A stretch of DNA of 30,910 nt, from the NCBI GenBank assembly GCA_050741255.1, contig JBOIEQ010000041.1:1-30910 (forward strand), read 5' to 3'. Made by a program: the position numbers and the translations under genes. Shown here in pieces: positions 1 to 7,913 of the stretch. The first letter of the stretch is position 1. The number at the start of each line of letters is the position of its first letter. The DNA is from CAZXNF01 sp050741255 (GTDB lineage: Bacteria > Pseudomonadota > Gammaproteobacteria > Burkholderiales > SG8-41). Under the pieces are notes generated by a model. That model had not been told where the DNA came from and made no database searches. It was given only the letters and a program-made list of their open reading frames with translations.

Positions 1-37
1 GTCTGTCGAGTCGTTGACGTGTCTAATGCTAAGACAT

Positions 38-50
38 TATGATTGTCATA
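38..50. promoter_or_regulatory. Possible operator: 13-bp palindrome upstream of the GntR-type regulator
   Basis: TATGA-TTG-TCATA is a perfect dyad with 5-bp arms and a 3-bp spacer. It lies about 100 bp before the regulator start and inside a dense patch of symmetry: GACATT at 33-38 pairs with AATGTC at 55-60. A -35-like TTGACG lies at 14-19, but I see no convincing -10 at the right distance. GntR-family proteins usually bind short dyads near their own gene, so an autoregulatory operator is plausible. This is inference from symmetry only. Confidence 0.3.
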
Positions 51-149
51 CAAAAATGTCAATCCGCAACGTCAATCTGGATCAAACCGCAGACGGGAAC
101 TCCGCGCACAGCCGGTCGCGCGATCCAAGCGCACTCCGGGAGGAATGGC

Positions 150-845
150 ATGCCCACTCACCGTACCAGGAAGACTGAAATGGATTTGAAGGTGGCGCCG
201 GTGACGGTGCAGGAACAGACGGCCAACAAACTCAGGGACGCGATTCTGAGCGGCTATTTCAAGCCGGGCGAACGGCTGATCGAAGCAGGCCTGTGCTCTC
301 TCATGAGTGTCAGCCGGACCTCGATCCGCGAGGCGTTGCGGCGCCTGGAAGCCGAGAAACTGATCGTCATCGTGCCGAACAAGGGCCCGTCCGTAGCTGA
401 AATTTCATGGGACGAGGCCGAGGAGATCTACCGCGTGCGCGCGATGCTAGAAGGCGAGGCTGCCGCGCTGTTCGCACAGCGAGCGACCACGGCGAACAAG
501 AACGAGATGCGCAAGGCGCTGGAGTCTTTTTCACGGGCGGCGCAAGGCGACGACGCGATGGGGCGCATCGCCGCCACGAACCGTTTCTACGAAGTGATGC
601 TGGCAGGCTGCGGCAACCGGATCATCAGCGAACTGCTGACGGGGCTGGTCGCCCGTGTGAACTTCCTGCGTGCCCGGTCGATGTCGCAGCCTGGACGCAC
701 ACGGCACAGCACGACTGAACTGCGCCGCATCCTAACGGCCATCGAACGGAAGGACGTGGCGGCGGCCCGCACCGCCGCCGTCGAACATGTGCTCGCGGCG
801 TGCGCTGTGGCACGCGAATCTTTTTTTGTCAGAAAGGCAGCGTAG
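150..845 (+). CDS. GntR family transcriptional regulator, FadR/FCD subfamily
   Basis: Predicted cytoplasmic DNA-binding regulator of about 231 residues. The N-terminal winged helix-turn-helix is clear (the segments PGERLIEAGL and SRTSIREALRRLE are typical of the GntR fold), followed by an all-helical FCD ligand domain from about residue 85. ATG 150 was chosen because GGGAGG at 138-143 lies 6 bases upstream. ATG 180, with AGGA at 168-171, is a possible alternative, and an in-frame ATG at 39 lies inside a palindrome and has no ribosome site. In the FCD domain two usual metal-ligand histidines appear changed: the common FH reads FY (in NRFYEVML) and the common EH reads EL (in TTELRRIL), while a C-terminal EH is kept. 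It precedes two Bug receptor genes and a PrpD-family gene on the same strand and probably controls them in response to a small carboxylate. Ligand unknown. Confidence 0.85.
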   Translation: MPTHRTRKTEMDLKVAPVTVQEQTANKLRDAILSGYFKPGERLIEAGLCSLMSVSRTSIREALRRLEAEKLIVIVPNKGPSVAEISWDEAEEIYRVRAMLEGEAAALFAQRATTANKNEMRKALESFSRAAQGDDAMGRIAATNRFYEVMLAGCGNRIISELLTGLVARVNFLRARSMSQPGRTRHSTTELRRILTAIERKDVAAARTAAVEHVLAACAVARESFFVRKAA

Positions 846-863
846 TTCCTGTTTTGCCTGGAG

Positions 864-876
864 ATCAAATATTGAT
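864..876. promoter_or_regulatory. Possible operator between the regulator and the first receptor gene
   Basis: ATCAA-ATA-TTGAT is a perfect dyad with the same 5-3-5 architecture as the one at 38-50, although the half-site sequence differs. It is overlapped and followed by the direct repeat GAGATC (861-866 and 881-886). The position, about 80 bp before the next gene, would suit an operator of the GntR-type regulator. No promoter elements with correct spacing are obvious nearby. Confidence 0.25.
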
Positions 877-954
877 GCTTGAGATCGCAGGCAACTTACC
901 TGAAGCCCCCGTGGTGCTCGGGAACTAATTGACAGAATAGTGGAGACTGTGACG

Positions 955-1965
955 ATGCTCACATCCGGCACCAGGCTTTGCGTGGCACTTTGTTCCCTTG
1001 TCCGGGGGCTCGCGGGGAGTGTTTTCCTCGCTGGATCTGCTTTTGCCGCTGCGCCGAATTGGGTTCCGGACAAAACCATAGAGATCGTGATTCCATCCGG
1101 GCCCGCAAGCGGTACCGACACCATTGCGCGGGAAATGCAAAACATACTCACGGGGAAGAGCCTGGTGCGAGTCCCCATGCTTGCGGTCAACAAGGCGGGC
1201 GGTGGGGGCGCCCTCGGACTGAATTATCTCAACCAGCACGCGCAGGACGGACACTACCTTTACGTGACGTCGCCCACGCTGTTGACCAGCGTGATCACTG
1301 GCACGACGACGATCAATTACACGGATACCACGCCGTTAGCGCAGCTCTTCAATGAATACGTCGTGCTGTCTACCGCTCCGGATTCGAAAATTCGCGATGC
1401 CAAAGACCTGATGGACCGGCTGCGCCGCGATCCGGCCTCGGTCAGCATCGGCCTGGCGACGGCGCTCGGCAATGCCAACCATATTGCGGTGGCGAGCGCA
1501 TTCAAGGCCGCAGGCGGAGATCCTAGGCAACTCAAGATCGTGGTGTTCAAGTCCGGCGGGGAGGGACTGACGGCCACCCTGGGCGGACACGTCGATGTCA
1601 ATGTCATTGGGGCAGTTGCGATCATTCCCTTTCTGCAAAGCGGCAAGCTCAAACCAATCGCGATTACAGCGCCCAAACGATTGGGAGGGGCGCTGGCAGG
1701 CGTGCCGACTCTGGTCGAGCAGGGAATCAATTCGGTGTCAGGGCAATGGCGAGGCATTGTCGGCCCGAAAGGAATGACGGATGGACAGATCGAATACTGG
1801 GATCGCACTTTTTCCCAGCTCACGAAAACGAATGAATGGAGAAATCTTCTCGAGGCAAATGCATGGAGCAGCACCTACATGAACAGCGCCGAGAGCAAGA
1901 AATTCCTTGCGGCCGAGTTCCAGGAACTCAAAGTGATTCTGACTAATCTGGGTCTTGCGAAGTAG
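955..1965 (+). CDS. Bug/TctC family periplasmic substrate-binding protein (copy 1)
   Basis: Extracytoplasmic solute receptor of the tripartite tricarboxylate transporter (TTT) type, about 336 residues. A signal peptide runs from the start to about AGSAFA. The mature part begins with the family pattern PSGPASGTDTIARE, followed by a glycine-rich NKAGGGGALGLNYL stretch and later GLGNANHIA-like and GGHVDV segments. ATG 955 is preferred over the GTG at 940 because GGAG at 942-945 sits 9 bases before it. Bug proteins bind carboxylates in a Venus-flytrap cleft; those that serve transport work with TctA/TctB membrane proteins, none of which is in the window. The next gene is its close paralogue. Ligand not inferable. 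Confidence 0.88.
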   Translation: MLTSGTRLCVALCSLVRGLAGSVFLAGSAFAAAPNWVPDKTIEIVIPSGPASGTDTIAREMQNILTGKSLVRVPMLAVNKAGGGGALGLNYLNQHAQDGHYLYVTSPTLLTSVITGTTTINYTDTTPLAQLFNEYVVLSTAPDSKIRDAKDLMDRLRRDPASVSIGLATALGNANHIAVASAFKAAGGDPRQLKIVVFKSGGEGLTATLGGHVDVNVIGAVAIIPFLQSGKLKPIAITAPKRLGGALAGVPTLVEQGINSVSGQWRGIVGPKGMTDGQIEYWDRTFSQLTKTNEWRNLLEANAWSSTYMNSAESKKFLAAEFQELKVILTNLGLAK

Positions 1966-2055
1966 GTAAAGCCGCGCTCCAAGAACGCTGAGCCCGATGC
2001 TCCAGGAATCCTGGTGGACTGGTTTTCGAATGCTTTCTTTACAAGGAGAAACGCT

Positions 2056-3084
2056 ATGAATCTATCCCTCTCGGCCTCCTGTCTGTCAGGCATTCTCGAC
2101 GGAATCGGTTTACGCAAATGGCGGGCAGTTTCGATAGTGCTTCTGACGATGCTGGCGTGTCCCGGCTTCGCGCAAAATGAATGGAAGCCTTCGCGGAACG
2201 TGGAAATCATCGTGCAGGCGGGTGCGGGAGGCGCATCGGATCGCACGGCAAGAATGATGCAGCGCATTATCCAAACCGGCCAACTCGTCGAAACGAGCAC
2301 GACAGTCCTCAACAAGGCGGGTGGCGGCGGCGCGCTCGCCTACAACTACATCAACCAGCATTCAGGCGACGGGCATTTCTGGCTGGTGACCTCCGGCACG
2401 CTCCTGACGTCTTATCTGAGCGGGCAAAGTCCATTTCCACACACTGATTTCACGCCGCTGGCCATACTTTTTACCGAATATGCGGCGTTTGCGGTGCGGG
2501 AAGATTCCCCGATCAAGACCGGCAAGGACTTGCTCAGCAGACTTAAAGGCGATTCGCCGCTGTCGATCGCCATTTCGCCGGGTCTGGGCAACGCTAATCA
2601 CATCGCCATGGCGATGGCGGTCAAGGCGGCGGGCGGGGATGTCAAGAAACTAAAGATCGTCGTGTTCAATTCCTCGCCTGAAACCATGACTGCGCTGCTG
2701 GGCGGGCATGTCGACGTGGCGATATCGCCAGCGTCGCCCATGCTTCCGTTCATCACGTCAGGCAAAGCGCGTGCAATCGCGGTGTCCTCTGCGCAGCGTC
2801 TAGGTGGGGCGCTCGCCAACGTGCCGACGTGGAAGGAGCAGGGCGTCGATGCTGTGTTTGGAAACTGGCGTGGCGTGCTTGGACCCAAAGGGATGAGCGA
2901 CGCGCAAATCGCCTATTGGAGTCGCGTTTTCGCCCGGCTGGCGGCGAGCCCGGAATGGAAGGACGACCTCGACAAGAACCTGCTCACGCCATTTTTCATG
3001 GATGGCAAGGAAAGCAAGAAGTACATGGATAACGAATACAAGCAGGTCGCGACGATCATGAAAGATATTGGTCTGGCGAAGTAG
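2056..3084 (+). CDS. Bug/TctC family periplasmic substrate-binding protein (copy 2)
   Basis: Second receptor of the same subfamily as its upstream neighbour, about 342 residues. It shares the pattern GASDRTARMMQ, NKAGGGGALAYNYINQH, GLGNANHIA, GGHVDVAISP and a similar C-terminus (ending DIGLAK in place of NLGLAK), which indicates a tandem duplication followed by divergence. ATG 2056 has AAGGAG at 2043-2048; the in-frame GTG at 2014 has no such site. The N-terminus is long for a signal peptide, with a hydrophobic segment around AVSIVLLTMLACPGFA and likely cleavage before QNEW. The pair may bind two related acids or the two halves of a concentration range; this is inference. Confidence 0.88.
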   Translation: MNLSLSASCLSGILDGIGLRKWRAVSIVLLTMLACPGFAQNEWKPSRNVEIIVQAGAGGASDRTARMMQRIIQTGQLVETSTTVLNKAGGGGALAYNYINQHSGDGHFWLVTSGTLLTSYLSGQSPFPHTDFTPLAILFTEYAAFAVREDSPIKTGKDLLSRLKGDSPLSIAISPGLGNANHIAMAMAVKAAGGDVKKLKIVVFNSSPETMTALLGGHVDVAISPASPMLPFITSGKARAIAVSSAQRLGGALANVPTWKEQGVDAVFGNWRGVLGPKGMSDAQIAYWSRVFARLAASPEWKDDLDKNLLTPFFMDGKESKKYMDNEYKQVATIMKDIGLAK

Positions 3085-3120
3085 TTAGTGATCACAATAA
3101 TGTCAATTTAGGAGATGCTT

Positions 3121-4506
3121 GTGGAAGCTCAATCAGTGGCAAAGCGCTTGTCAGTCTCGTTGCTCGACGCAATGAAGGTATCTGCAATCAAGTCCGATGT
3201 GCTGCACGCCGTGGAGCGGGTTCTCCTCGATACCTTGGCATGCGGCATGGGCGCGACGCGTAACGAGGCAGCCAAGATCGCCATCGAATGGGCAGGCACG
3301 ATCTCCGGCGGAAAGGCAGCGTCCATGCTCGGGACGAGTGCGCGCAGTTCAGCCCTCGGTGCCGGGTTCGCCAACTGCACCATGATGCGTGATCTGGACA
3401 TGAACGACACGTACTATCCGCGCGACTCCGCGCATCCCAGCGACAATATCGGCGCCATGCTTGCCGTCGGCGAAGCCGAGTCCGCGTCCGGCGACCAGAT
3501 TTTGCGCGCCATCCTGATTGCCTACGAAGTCCAGATGCGCAGCTGCGAAATTGCGAAGAAATCTTTCCAGCGCGTGGCGGGGTGGGACCACACAACCTTC
3601 GTTACCGTCGCGACGGCCGCGGGCGCAGGAATACTGCTGAAGCTCGATGCCGAGCAGCTAGCACACGCGATTTCGATAGCCGCCTGCTATCCGACCACCG
3701 GAGAACTGCGCGTCGGGCAGATTTCCATCATGAAAGCGGTCAGTGCGGGTCTGGGCGCGAGCCGCGGCATCGAGGCGGCGTATCTCGCCAAGCTGGGGGC
3801 CACGGGGCCCGCGTTTGCATTTGAAGGGAAGCGGGGCGTGTCCGCACTGATGATCGGAGAGGCCGACTGGGATCTTTTTTCGGGGCCGGTGACTGAATGG
3901 CGCCTGCCCCGTACCAATTTGAAGCGTTTTCCCGCCGCGTACATCATTCACAGTTCGATCCACGCCGCGCTGACGTTACGGAAGGAAGAGAAAATCACGC
4001 CTGCCGACATCGCGGAAGTCCGGGTCGATGCATTCGGCTGGCTTGTCGAGGACATGGTGGACGGCATGGGAGGTGTCTCACGTTACGAAATCGACTCCCG
4101 TGAAACCGCGGACCATAGCCTTCCCTACTGCGTTGCGACAGCACTGGTCTATGGTGAATACAATTTGCCTCAGCTGGAGCGCAAGTGCTGGGAAACCCAG
4201 GAAGTCAAGGCCATGATCGCCAGGACGAAGTGTTTTCACGACAAGGAAATGGACAAGGTATTTCCGGTGGATCGTCCGGGACGGGTAACAATAAAACTGA
4301 ATAACGGCCGTACGGTAATGAAGCACATTGCATATCCGCCCGGAGATTACCGCCATCCTTTCACGGACGATGAACTGGCGGCAAAGTTTCATGAGCTGGC
4401 GTCTTCTGTATTGCCGCAAGGAAAGCGGGATGCTGCAGTCAAGCTTGCATTGAATTTTCGCGGCAGCAAGGTAAAGGATCTGCTTGAGGCGTGCACGCCA
4501 GGATGA
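3121..4506 (+). CDS. MmgE/PrpD family protein (2-methylcitrate dehydratase / aconitate decarboxylase-like)
   Basis: About 461 residues, normal for the family. MmgE/PrpD proteins are cofactor-free enzymes that dehydrate 2-methylcitrate or related tricarboxylates (PrpD) or decarboxylate cis-aconitate (IRG1/CAD). The signature region is seen at about residues 91-109, with D93, N95-D96-T97 and H105-P106-S107-D108-N109, matching the family pattern D-x-N-D-T ... HPSDN. GTG 3121 is preferred because TTAGGAG ends at 3114, 6 bases before it; an ATG at 3115 directly abuts the same site and is too close. It lies 36 bp after the second receptor gene and is presumably in the same operon. Which reaction it performs cannot be told from sequence. 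Confidence 0.85.
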   Translation: MEAQSVAKRLSVSLLDAMKVSAIKSDVLHAVERVLLDTLACGMGATRNEAAKIAIEWAGTISGGKAASMLGTSARSSALGAGFANCTMMRDLDMNDTYYPRDSAHPSDNIGAMLAVGEAESASGDQILRAILIAYEVQMRSCEIAKKSFQRVAGWDHTTFVTVATAAGAGILLKLDAEQLAHAISIAACYPTTGELRVGQISIMKAVSAGLGASRGIEAAYLAKLGATGPAFAFEGKRGVSALMIGEADWDLFSGPVTEWRLPRTNLKRFPAAYIIHSSIHAALTLRKEEKITPADIAEVRVDAFGWLVEDMVDGMGGVSRYEIDSRETADHSLPYCVATALVYGEYNLPQLERKCWETQEVKAMIARTKCFHDKEMDKVFPVDRPGRVTIKLNNGRTVMKHIAYPPGDYRHPFTDDELAAKFHELASSVLPQGKRDAAVKLALNFRGSKVKDLLEACTPG

Positions 4507-4508
4507 TC

Positions 4509-4570
4509 GCGGGTTGCCCGCCTGACAGCGGTTGTCTGTTTCGGACAATGAATGCAAAAAGAACATTCAT
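4509..4570. other. Three consecutive inverted repeats after the PrpD-family gene
   Basis: Three small dyads follow the stop codon: GCGGG-TTG-CCCGC (4509-4521), TTGTC with GACAA (4532-4548), and ATGAATG with CATTCAT around a 9-base A-rich loop (4548-4570). None has a downstream U-run on the plus strand, so a classical intrinsic terminator is not evident. They may form a factor-dependent stop or an mRNA 3' stabiliser between two transcription units. Confidence 0.4.
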
Positions 4571-4616
4571 CTGATTTCGGAGGTCCCGAGTTTACGACGA
4601 TGAAGGAACCAATCCA

Positions 4617-5585
4617 GTGAAACACTTCATACTGAGCACAATGCTTTTGTTAGGCACCCTGGCGGCGGCAGTTGCGGCCGCCGCCGATTACCCGACGCGC
4701 CCGATCCGGCTCGTCGTGCCCGTGCCGCCGGGGGGCGCCTCCGATTTTGCGGCGCGACTGTTCGCGCTGAAGATGAGCGAGGCGCTGGGACAGACCGTCG
4801 TCGTGGAAAACCGTGGCGGCGCCGCCGGCATCATCGCTACCGAGATCGTGTCCCGTGCGACTCCCGACGGCTATACGCTGCTGGTATCGTCCAACACGAC
4901 CCACGGCATCGGTCCCGTCATGTACAGGAAGCTGCCGTACGATCCGATGAAGGACTTCACGCACATCGGCTTGATCGACAGCGTCTCGGCCGTCATGGGC
5001 GTGCATCAGTCCGTCCCCGTGACGACCGTCAAGGACTTCGTGGCGCTGGCCAAGGCCAAGCCGGATACGCTGGCGTTCGGTTCGTCCGGCGCGGGCAGCA
5101 CCTCCGGCCTGCTCGGAGAACTGTTCAAGCTGGTCACGGGCTCGCCGATCACGCACGTGCCGTACAAGGGCAGCGGGCTGGCCGTCATCGATCTCACGAG
5201 CGGACAGATCCAGACCATGCTGGACGGCATGCCGTCGCTGATGGGACCCATCAAGACGGGCCGGGTCAAGGCGCTTGCGGCGCTGAGTCCCAAGCGGTCG
5301 AATCTGATGCCGACGGTTCCCACCATGGCGGAGTCCGGCTACCCGGGCGTGGAGGCGGTGTTCTGGTACGGGATCTCGGGCCCGGCCGGTTTGCCCAAAC
5401 CGATCGTCGATCGCATCAGCAAGGAGATGTTCCGGATGAGCGCCATGGAAGACGTCAAGGAGCGCTTCGCCAGCGTCGGTGCGGCCCCCACGCCCATGAC
5501 GCCGAAAGAATACGTCGATTTCATCCGCAAGGAGAACGCGAAATGGGGACCCGTGGTCAAGGCCGCGAACCTCATCGTCGAGTAA
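4617..5585 (+). CDS. Bug/TctC family periplasmic substrate-binding protein (copy 3)
   Basis: About 322 residues, standard Bug length. The signal peptide is MKHFILSTMLLLGTLAAAVAAA, and the mature protein starts near DYPTRPIRLVVP. Canonical motifs are present: VPPGGASDFAAR, VENRGGAAGI, TPDGYTLL, LPYDPMKDF and THVPYKGSG. The start is GTG 4617 with AAGGAA at 4604-4608 eight bases upstream. It belongs to the mainstream Bug type, unlike the two receptors at the left end, which have the GGGGAL variant. It heads the tightly packed cluster that continues to about 16.5 kb, so its ligand is probably the substrate of those enzymes. No TctA/TctB partner is seen. Confidence 0.9.
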   Translation: MKHFILSTMLLLGTLAAAVAAAADYPTRPIRLVVPVPPGGASDFAARLFALKMSEALGQTVVVENRGGAAGIIATEIVSRATPDGYTLLVSSNTTHGIGPVMYRKLPYDPMKDFTHIGLIDSVSAVMGVHQSVPVTTVKDFVALAKAKPDTLAFGSSGAGSTSGLLGELFKLVTGSPITHVPYKGSGLAVIDLTSGQIQTMLDGMPSLMGPIKTGRVKALAALSPKRSNLMPTVPTMAESGYPGVEAVFWYGISGPAGLPKPIVDRISKEMFRMSAMEDVKERFASVGAAPTPMTPKEYVDFIRKENAKWGPVVKAANLIVE

Positions 5586-5628
5586 GCATCGATGCTGGAC
5601 AGGCAAACCAGGCGACAAAGGAGAGGTG

Positions 5629-6360
5629 ATGAGTGACGGCATCGTTGTCCGGAACGAGGGGAGCGTTTGCCGGATCGAATTGGACCGGGCCGATTGCGGC
5701 AATCTGGTCACTTCGGCGATGGTCGTCACCATCGCGAACGCATTTCAGGCCCTCCCGGCCGGCGTCAAGGTGGTGGTCTTCTCCGGGCGCGGCAACGATT
5801 TTTGCAAGGGCCGCGACTACAGTGCCGCGCCGGAAAGCGCGCAAGGCGGCAAAGCCCCTTCCGCGCTGGAGATCCGCCGCAACATGACCGATCCCATCGT
5901 CAGCATGTATGCGGCGCTGAAGGAGTGCCCGCTGCCGACCGTGTCCGTGGTACAGGGCCTGGCCCACGGTTTCGGCTGCGCCTTGGCCGGGGCCTGCGAC
6001 ATTGTCCTGGCTGGAAACAGCGCCCGCTTTCGCCTGCCGGAGATGACGAAAGGCTTGCCGCCGACGCTGGCGATGACCGCATTATGGGAGCGGATCTCGA
6101 CGCGCGGCCTGGCCTACCTGGTGTATTCCACTGCGGAAATCGATGCACCGGCCGCGCAGGCGATGGGCCTGGTCAGCACCGTGGTGGCGGATGACGCGCT
6201 GGCATCGCAGGCCGCGGCGGTGGTCGAGGCCATCGCCCAGCAACCCGCCGATGCCATCCGTGCGGTCAAGGAATATCTGACGCTGGCCCCTTCGATGCCG
6301 GCGGCCGGCCGCGCAGGACTGGGCGCGGGCCTGTTCGCGGCCGTCCTGTCATCCAGATAA
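5629..6360 (+). CDS. Enoyl-CoA hydratase/isomerase (crotonase) family protein
   Basis: About 243 residues, typical crotonase length. Crotonase-fold enzymes act on acyl-CoA thioesters. The oxyanion-hole segments are visible at NDFCKGRDY (about residues 61-69) and AHGFGCALAGACD (112-124). Of the two catalytic glutamates of true hydratases, the first position (rat mitochondrial Glu144) is Ala118, while the second (Glu164) is kept as Glu138 in LPEM. The protein is therefore unlikely to be a simple two-Glu enoyl-CoA hydratase and may be an isomerase, hydrolase or C-C bond enzyme. ATG 5629 follows AAAGGAG (5617-5623). No CoA ligase or CoA transferase is in the window to supply a thioester, which leaves its role in the cluster open. 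Confidence 0.8.
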   Translation: MSDGIVVRNEGSVCRIELDRADCGNLVTSAMVVTIANAFQALPAGVKVVVFSGRGNDFCKGRDYSAAPESAQGGKAPSALEIRRNMTDPIVSMYAALKECPLPTVSVVQGLAHGFGCALAGACDIVLAGNSARFRLPEMTKGLPPTLAMTALWERISTRGLAYLVYSTAEIDAPAAQAMGLVSTVVADDALASQAAAVVEAIAQQPADAIRAVKEYLTLAPSMPAAGRAGLGAGLFAAVLSSR

Positions 6361-6419
6361 ACCGTCGTTCCCGGATCCCGCCGTCCGGCGGCCGGAAGAA
6401 ACAAGGAAAACGAATCAGC

Positions 6420-7913
6420 ATGAGCGTGTTCGAGCAGGTGGATGTACTGGTCGTCGGAACGGGGAATGCCGCGTCGTGCGCGGCGCTGTCCGCGCGGGAG
6501 CAGGGCGCCTCGGTCATCATGATCGATGCGGCGCCGCACGACGCGAGAGGCGGCAACACCGCCTACGCGGGCGGCCAGATGCGGACGGTGTTCCAGGGCA
6601 CCGACGACCTGCTGAAAGTCATCGGCGACCTGACCGACGAGGAAATCAGGAACACCGATTTCGGGCGCTACACGGCCGAGGATTTCTTCGACGACATGGC
6701 GCGCGTCACGCAGTATCGCTGCCATCCCGACCTCGTCGAGTACGTCATCAACAACAGCCTCGACACGCTCGTCTGGCTGCGCGGCATGGGCGTGAAATTC
6801 CAGGCCAGCTTCGGCCGCCAGGCCTTTCGCAAGGACGGCAAGGTGACGTTCTGGGGGGGGCTTCCGTGCGAAGTCTGGGGGGGCGGGGCCGGGCTGATCG
6901 ATGCCATGCATACGCGGGCCGAGAAGAACGGCGTGAAGTTTTTCTACGACACGCCCGCGGTGTCGCTGATCCGCGATGACGCCCGGATCACCGGCGTGCG
7001 GGTCCTGCACCAGGGCAAGCAGATCGAGATTGCGGCGAAGGCCGTGGTCCTGGCCTGCGGCGGCTTCGAGGCGAACGCCGAGATGCGCACGCGCTACCTG
7101 GGCACCAACTGGGAACTCGCCAAGGTGCGCGGCACCCGTTTCAACACCGGCCATGGCCTGCGCATGGCGCTCGACGCCGGCGCGCGCGCCTACGGCCACT
7201 GGTCGTGCGCGCACGCGAGCTGCTGGGAACTCAACGCCCCGGAGTACGGCGATCCGGTGGTGCGCGGCGCCTACCAGAAGCACAGCTATCCCTTCGGCGT
7301 CATGGTGAACGCGCGCGGCGAGCGTTTCCTCGACGAAGGCGCGGACTTCCAGACGCTGACCTACGCGCGCTTCGGCCGCGAGGTGCTCGCGCAGCCGGGC
7401 CTCTTCGCGTGGCAGATCTTCGACCAGCGCGCGATCCCCATCCTGCGCGAGACCTACCGGATCAAGCAGGTCACCAAGGTCAGGGCGGACACGCTGGAGG
7501 CGCTGGCGCTGCAACTCGAAGGTGTCGATGCGGAGCGTTTCCTGCAGACGATGCGGGACTACAACGCCGCGCTGCCGGACAACGAGGCACCGTACAACCC
7601 CAGTCTCAAGGACGGCTGCGCCACGCAGGGGCTGGCGATGCCGAAATCCAACTGGGCGCGCAAGGTCGACCGCGGTCCCTTCGAAGCCTATGCCGTCACG
7701 GCGGGCATCACCTTCACCTTCGGCGGCGTGAAAATCACGACCGACGCCGAGGTCGAGGACGACGGCGGCCGGCCGATTCCGGGTCTCTACGTCGCCGGGG
7801 AAATGGTGGGCGGCCTCTTCTATCACAACTATCCGAGCGGCACGGGGCTGACCTGCGGCGCGGTGTTCGGCCGCACCGCCGGCGCCAAGGCGGCGATCTT
7901 CGCGCGTGGCTGA
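6420..7913 (+). CDS. FAD-dependent tricarballylate dehydrogenase-like flavoprotein (TcuA family, copy 1)
   Basis: About 497 residues of the fumarate reductase/succinate dehydrogenase flavoprotein superfamily. The N-terminal dinucleotide fold VLVVGTGNAASCAAL (G13, G15) and the ARGGNT segment bind FAD. The C-terminal FAD segment is GLYVAGEMVGGLF with SGTGLTCGAVFGR. Length and motifs match TcuA, which oxidises tricarballylate to cis-aconitate in Salmonella with electrons passed on by the membrane protein TcuB. No TcuB-like gene is here, so the electron acceptor must lie elsewhere or differ. The start is ATG 6420. The 3' end overlaps the next gene by 8 bases, which indicates translational coupling. 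A close paralogue lies at 12145-13635. The exact substrate is inferred only from family resemblance. Confidence 0.85.
   Translation: MSVFEQVDVLVVGTGNAASCAALSAREQGASVIMIDAAPHDARGGNTAYAGGQMRTVFQGTDDLLKVIGDLTDEEIRNTDFGRYTAEDFFDDMARVTQYRCHPDLVEYVINNSLDTLVWLRGMGVKFQASFGRQAFRKDGKVTFWGGLPCEVWGGGAGLIDAMHTRAEKNGVKFFYDTPAVSLIRDDARITGVRVLHQGKQIEIAAKAVVLACGGFEANAEMRTRYLGTNWELAKVRGTRFNTGHGLRMALDAGARAYGHWSCAHASCWELNAPEYGDPVVRGAYQKHSYPFGVMVNARGERFLDEGADFQTLTYARFGREVLAQPGLFAWQIFDQRAIPILRETYRIKQVTKVRADTLEALALQLEGVDAERFLQTMRDYNAALPDNEAPYNPSLKDGCATQGLAMPKSNWARKVDRGPFEAYAVTAGITFTFGGVKITTDAEVEDDGGRPIPGLYVAGEMVGGLFYHNYPSGTGLTCGAVFGRTAGAKAAIFARG

Noticed and set aside
929..934. A perfect TTGACA before the first receptor gene as a promoter
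   Set aside because: The -10 would fall at the start codon (952-957 reads ACGATG), which is neither a match nor compatible with a leader.
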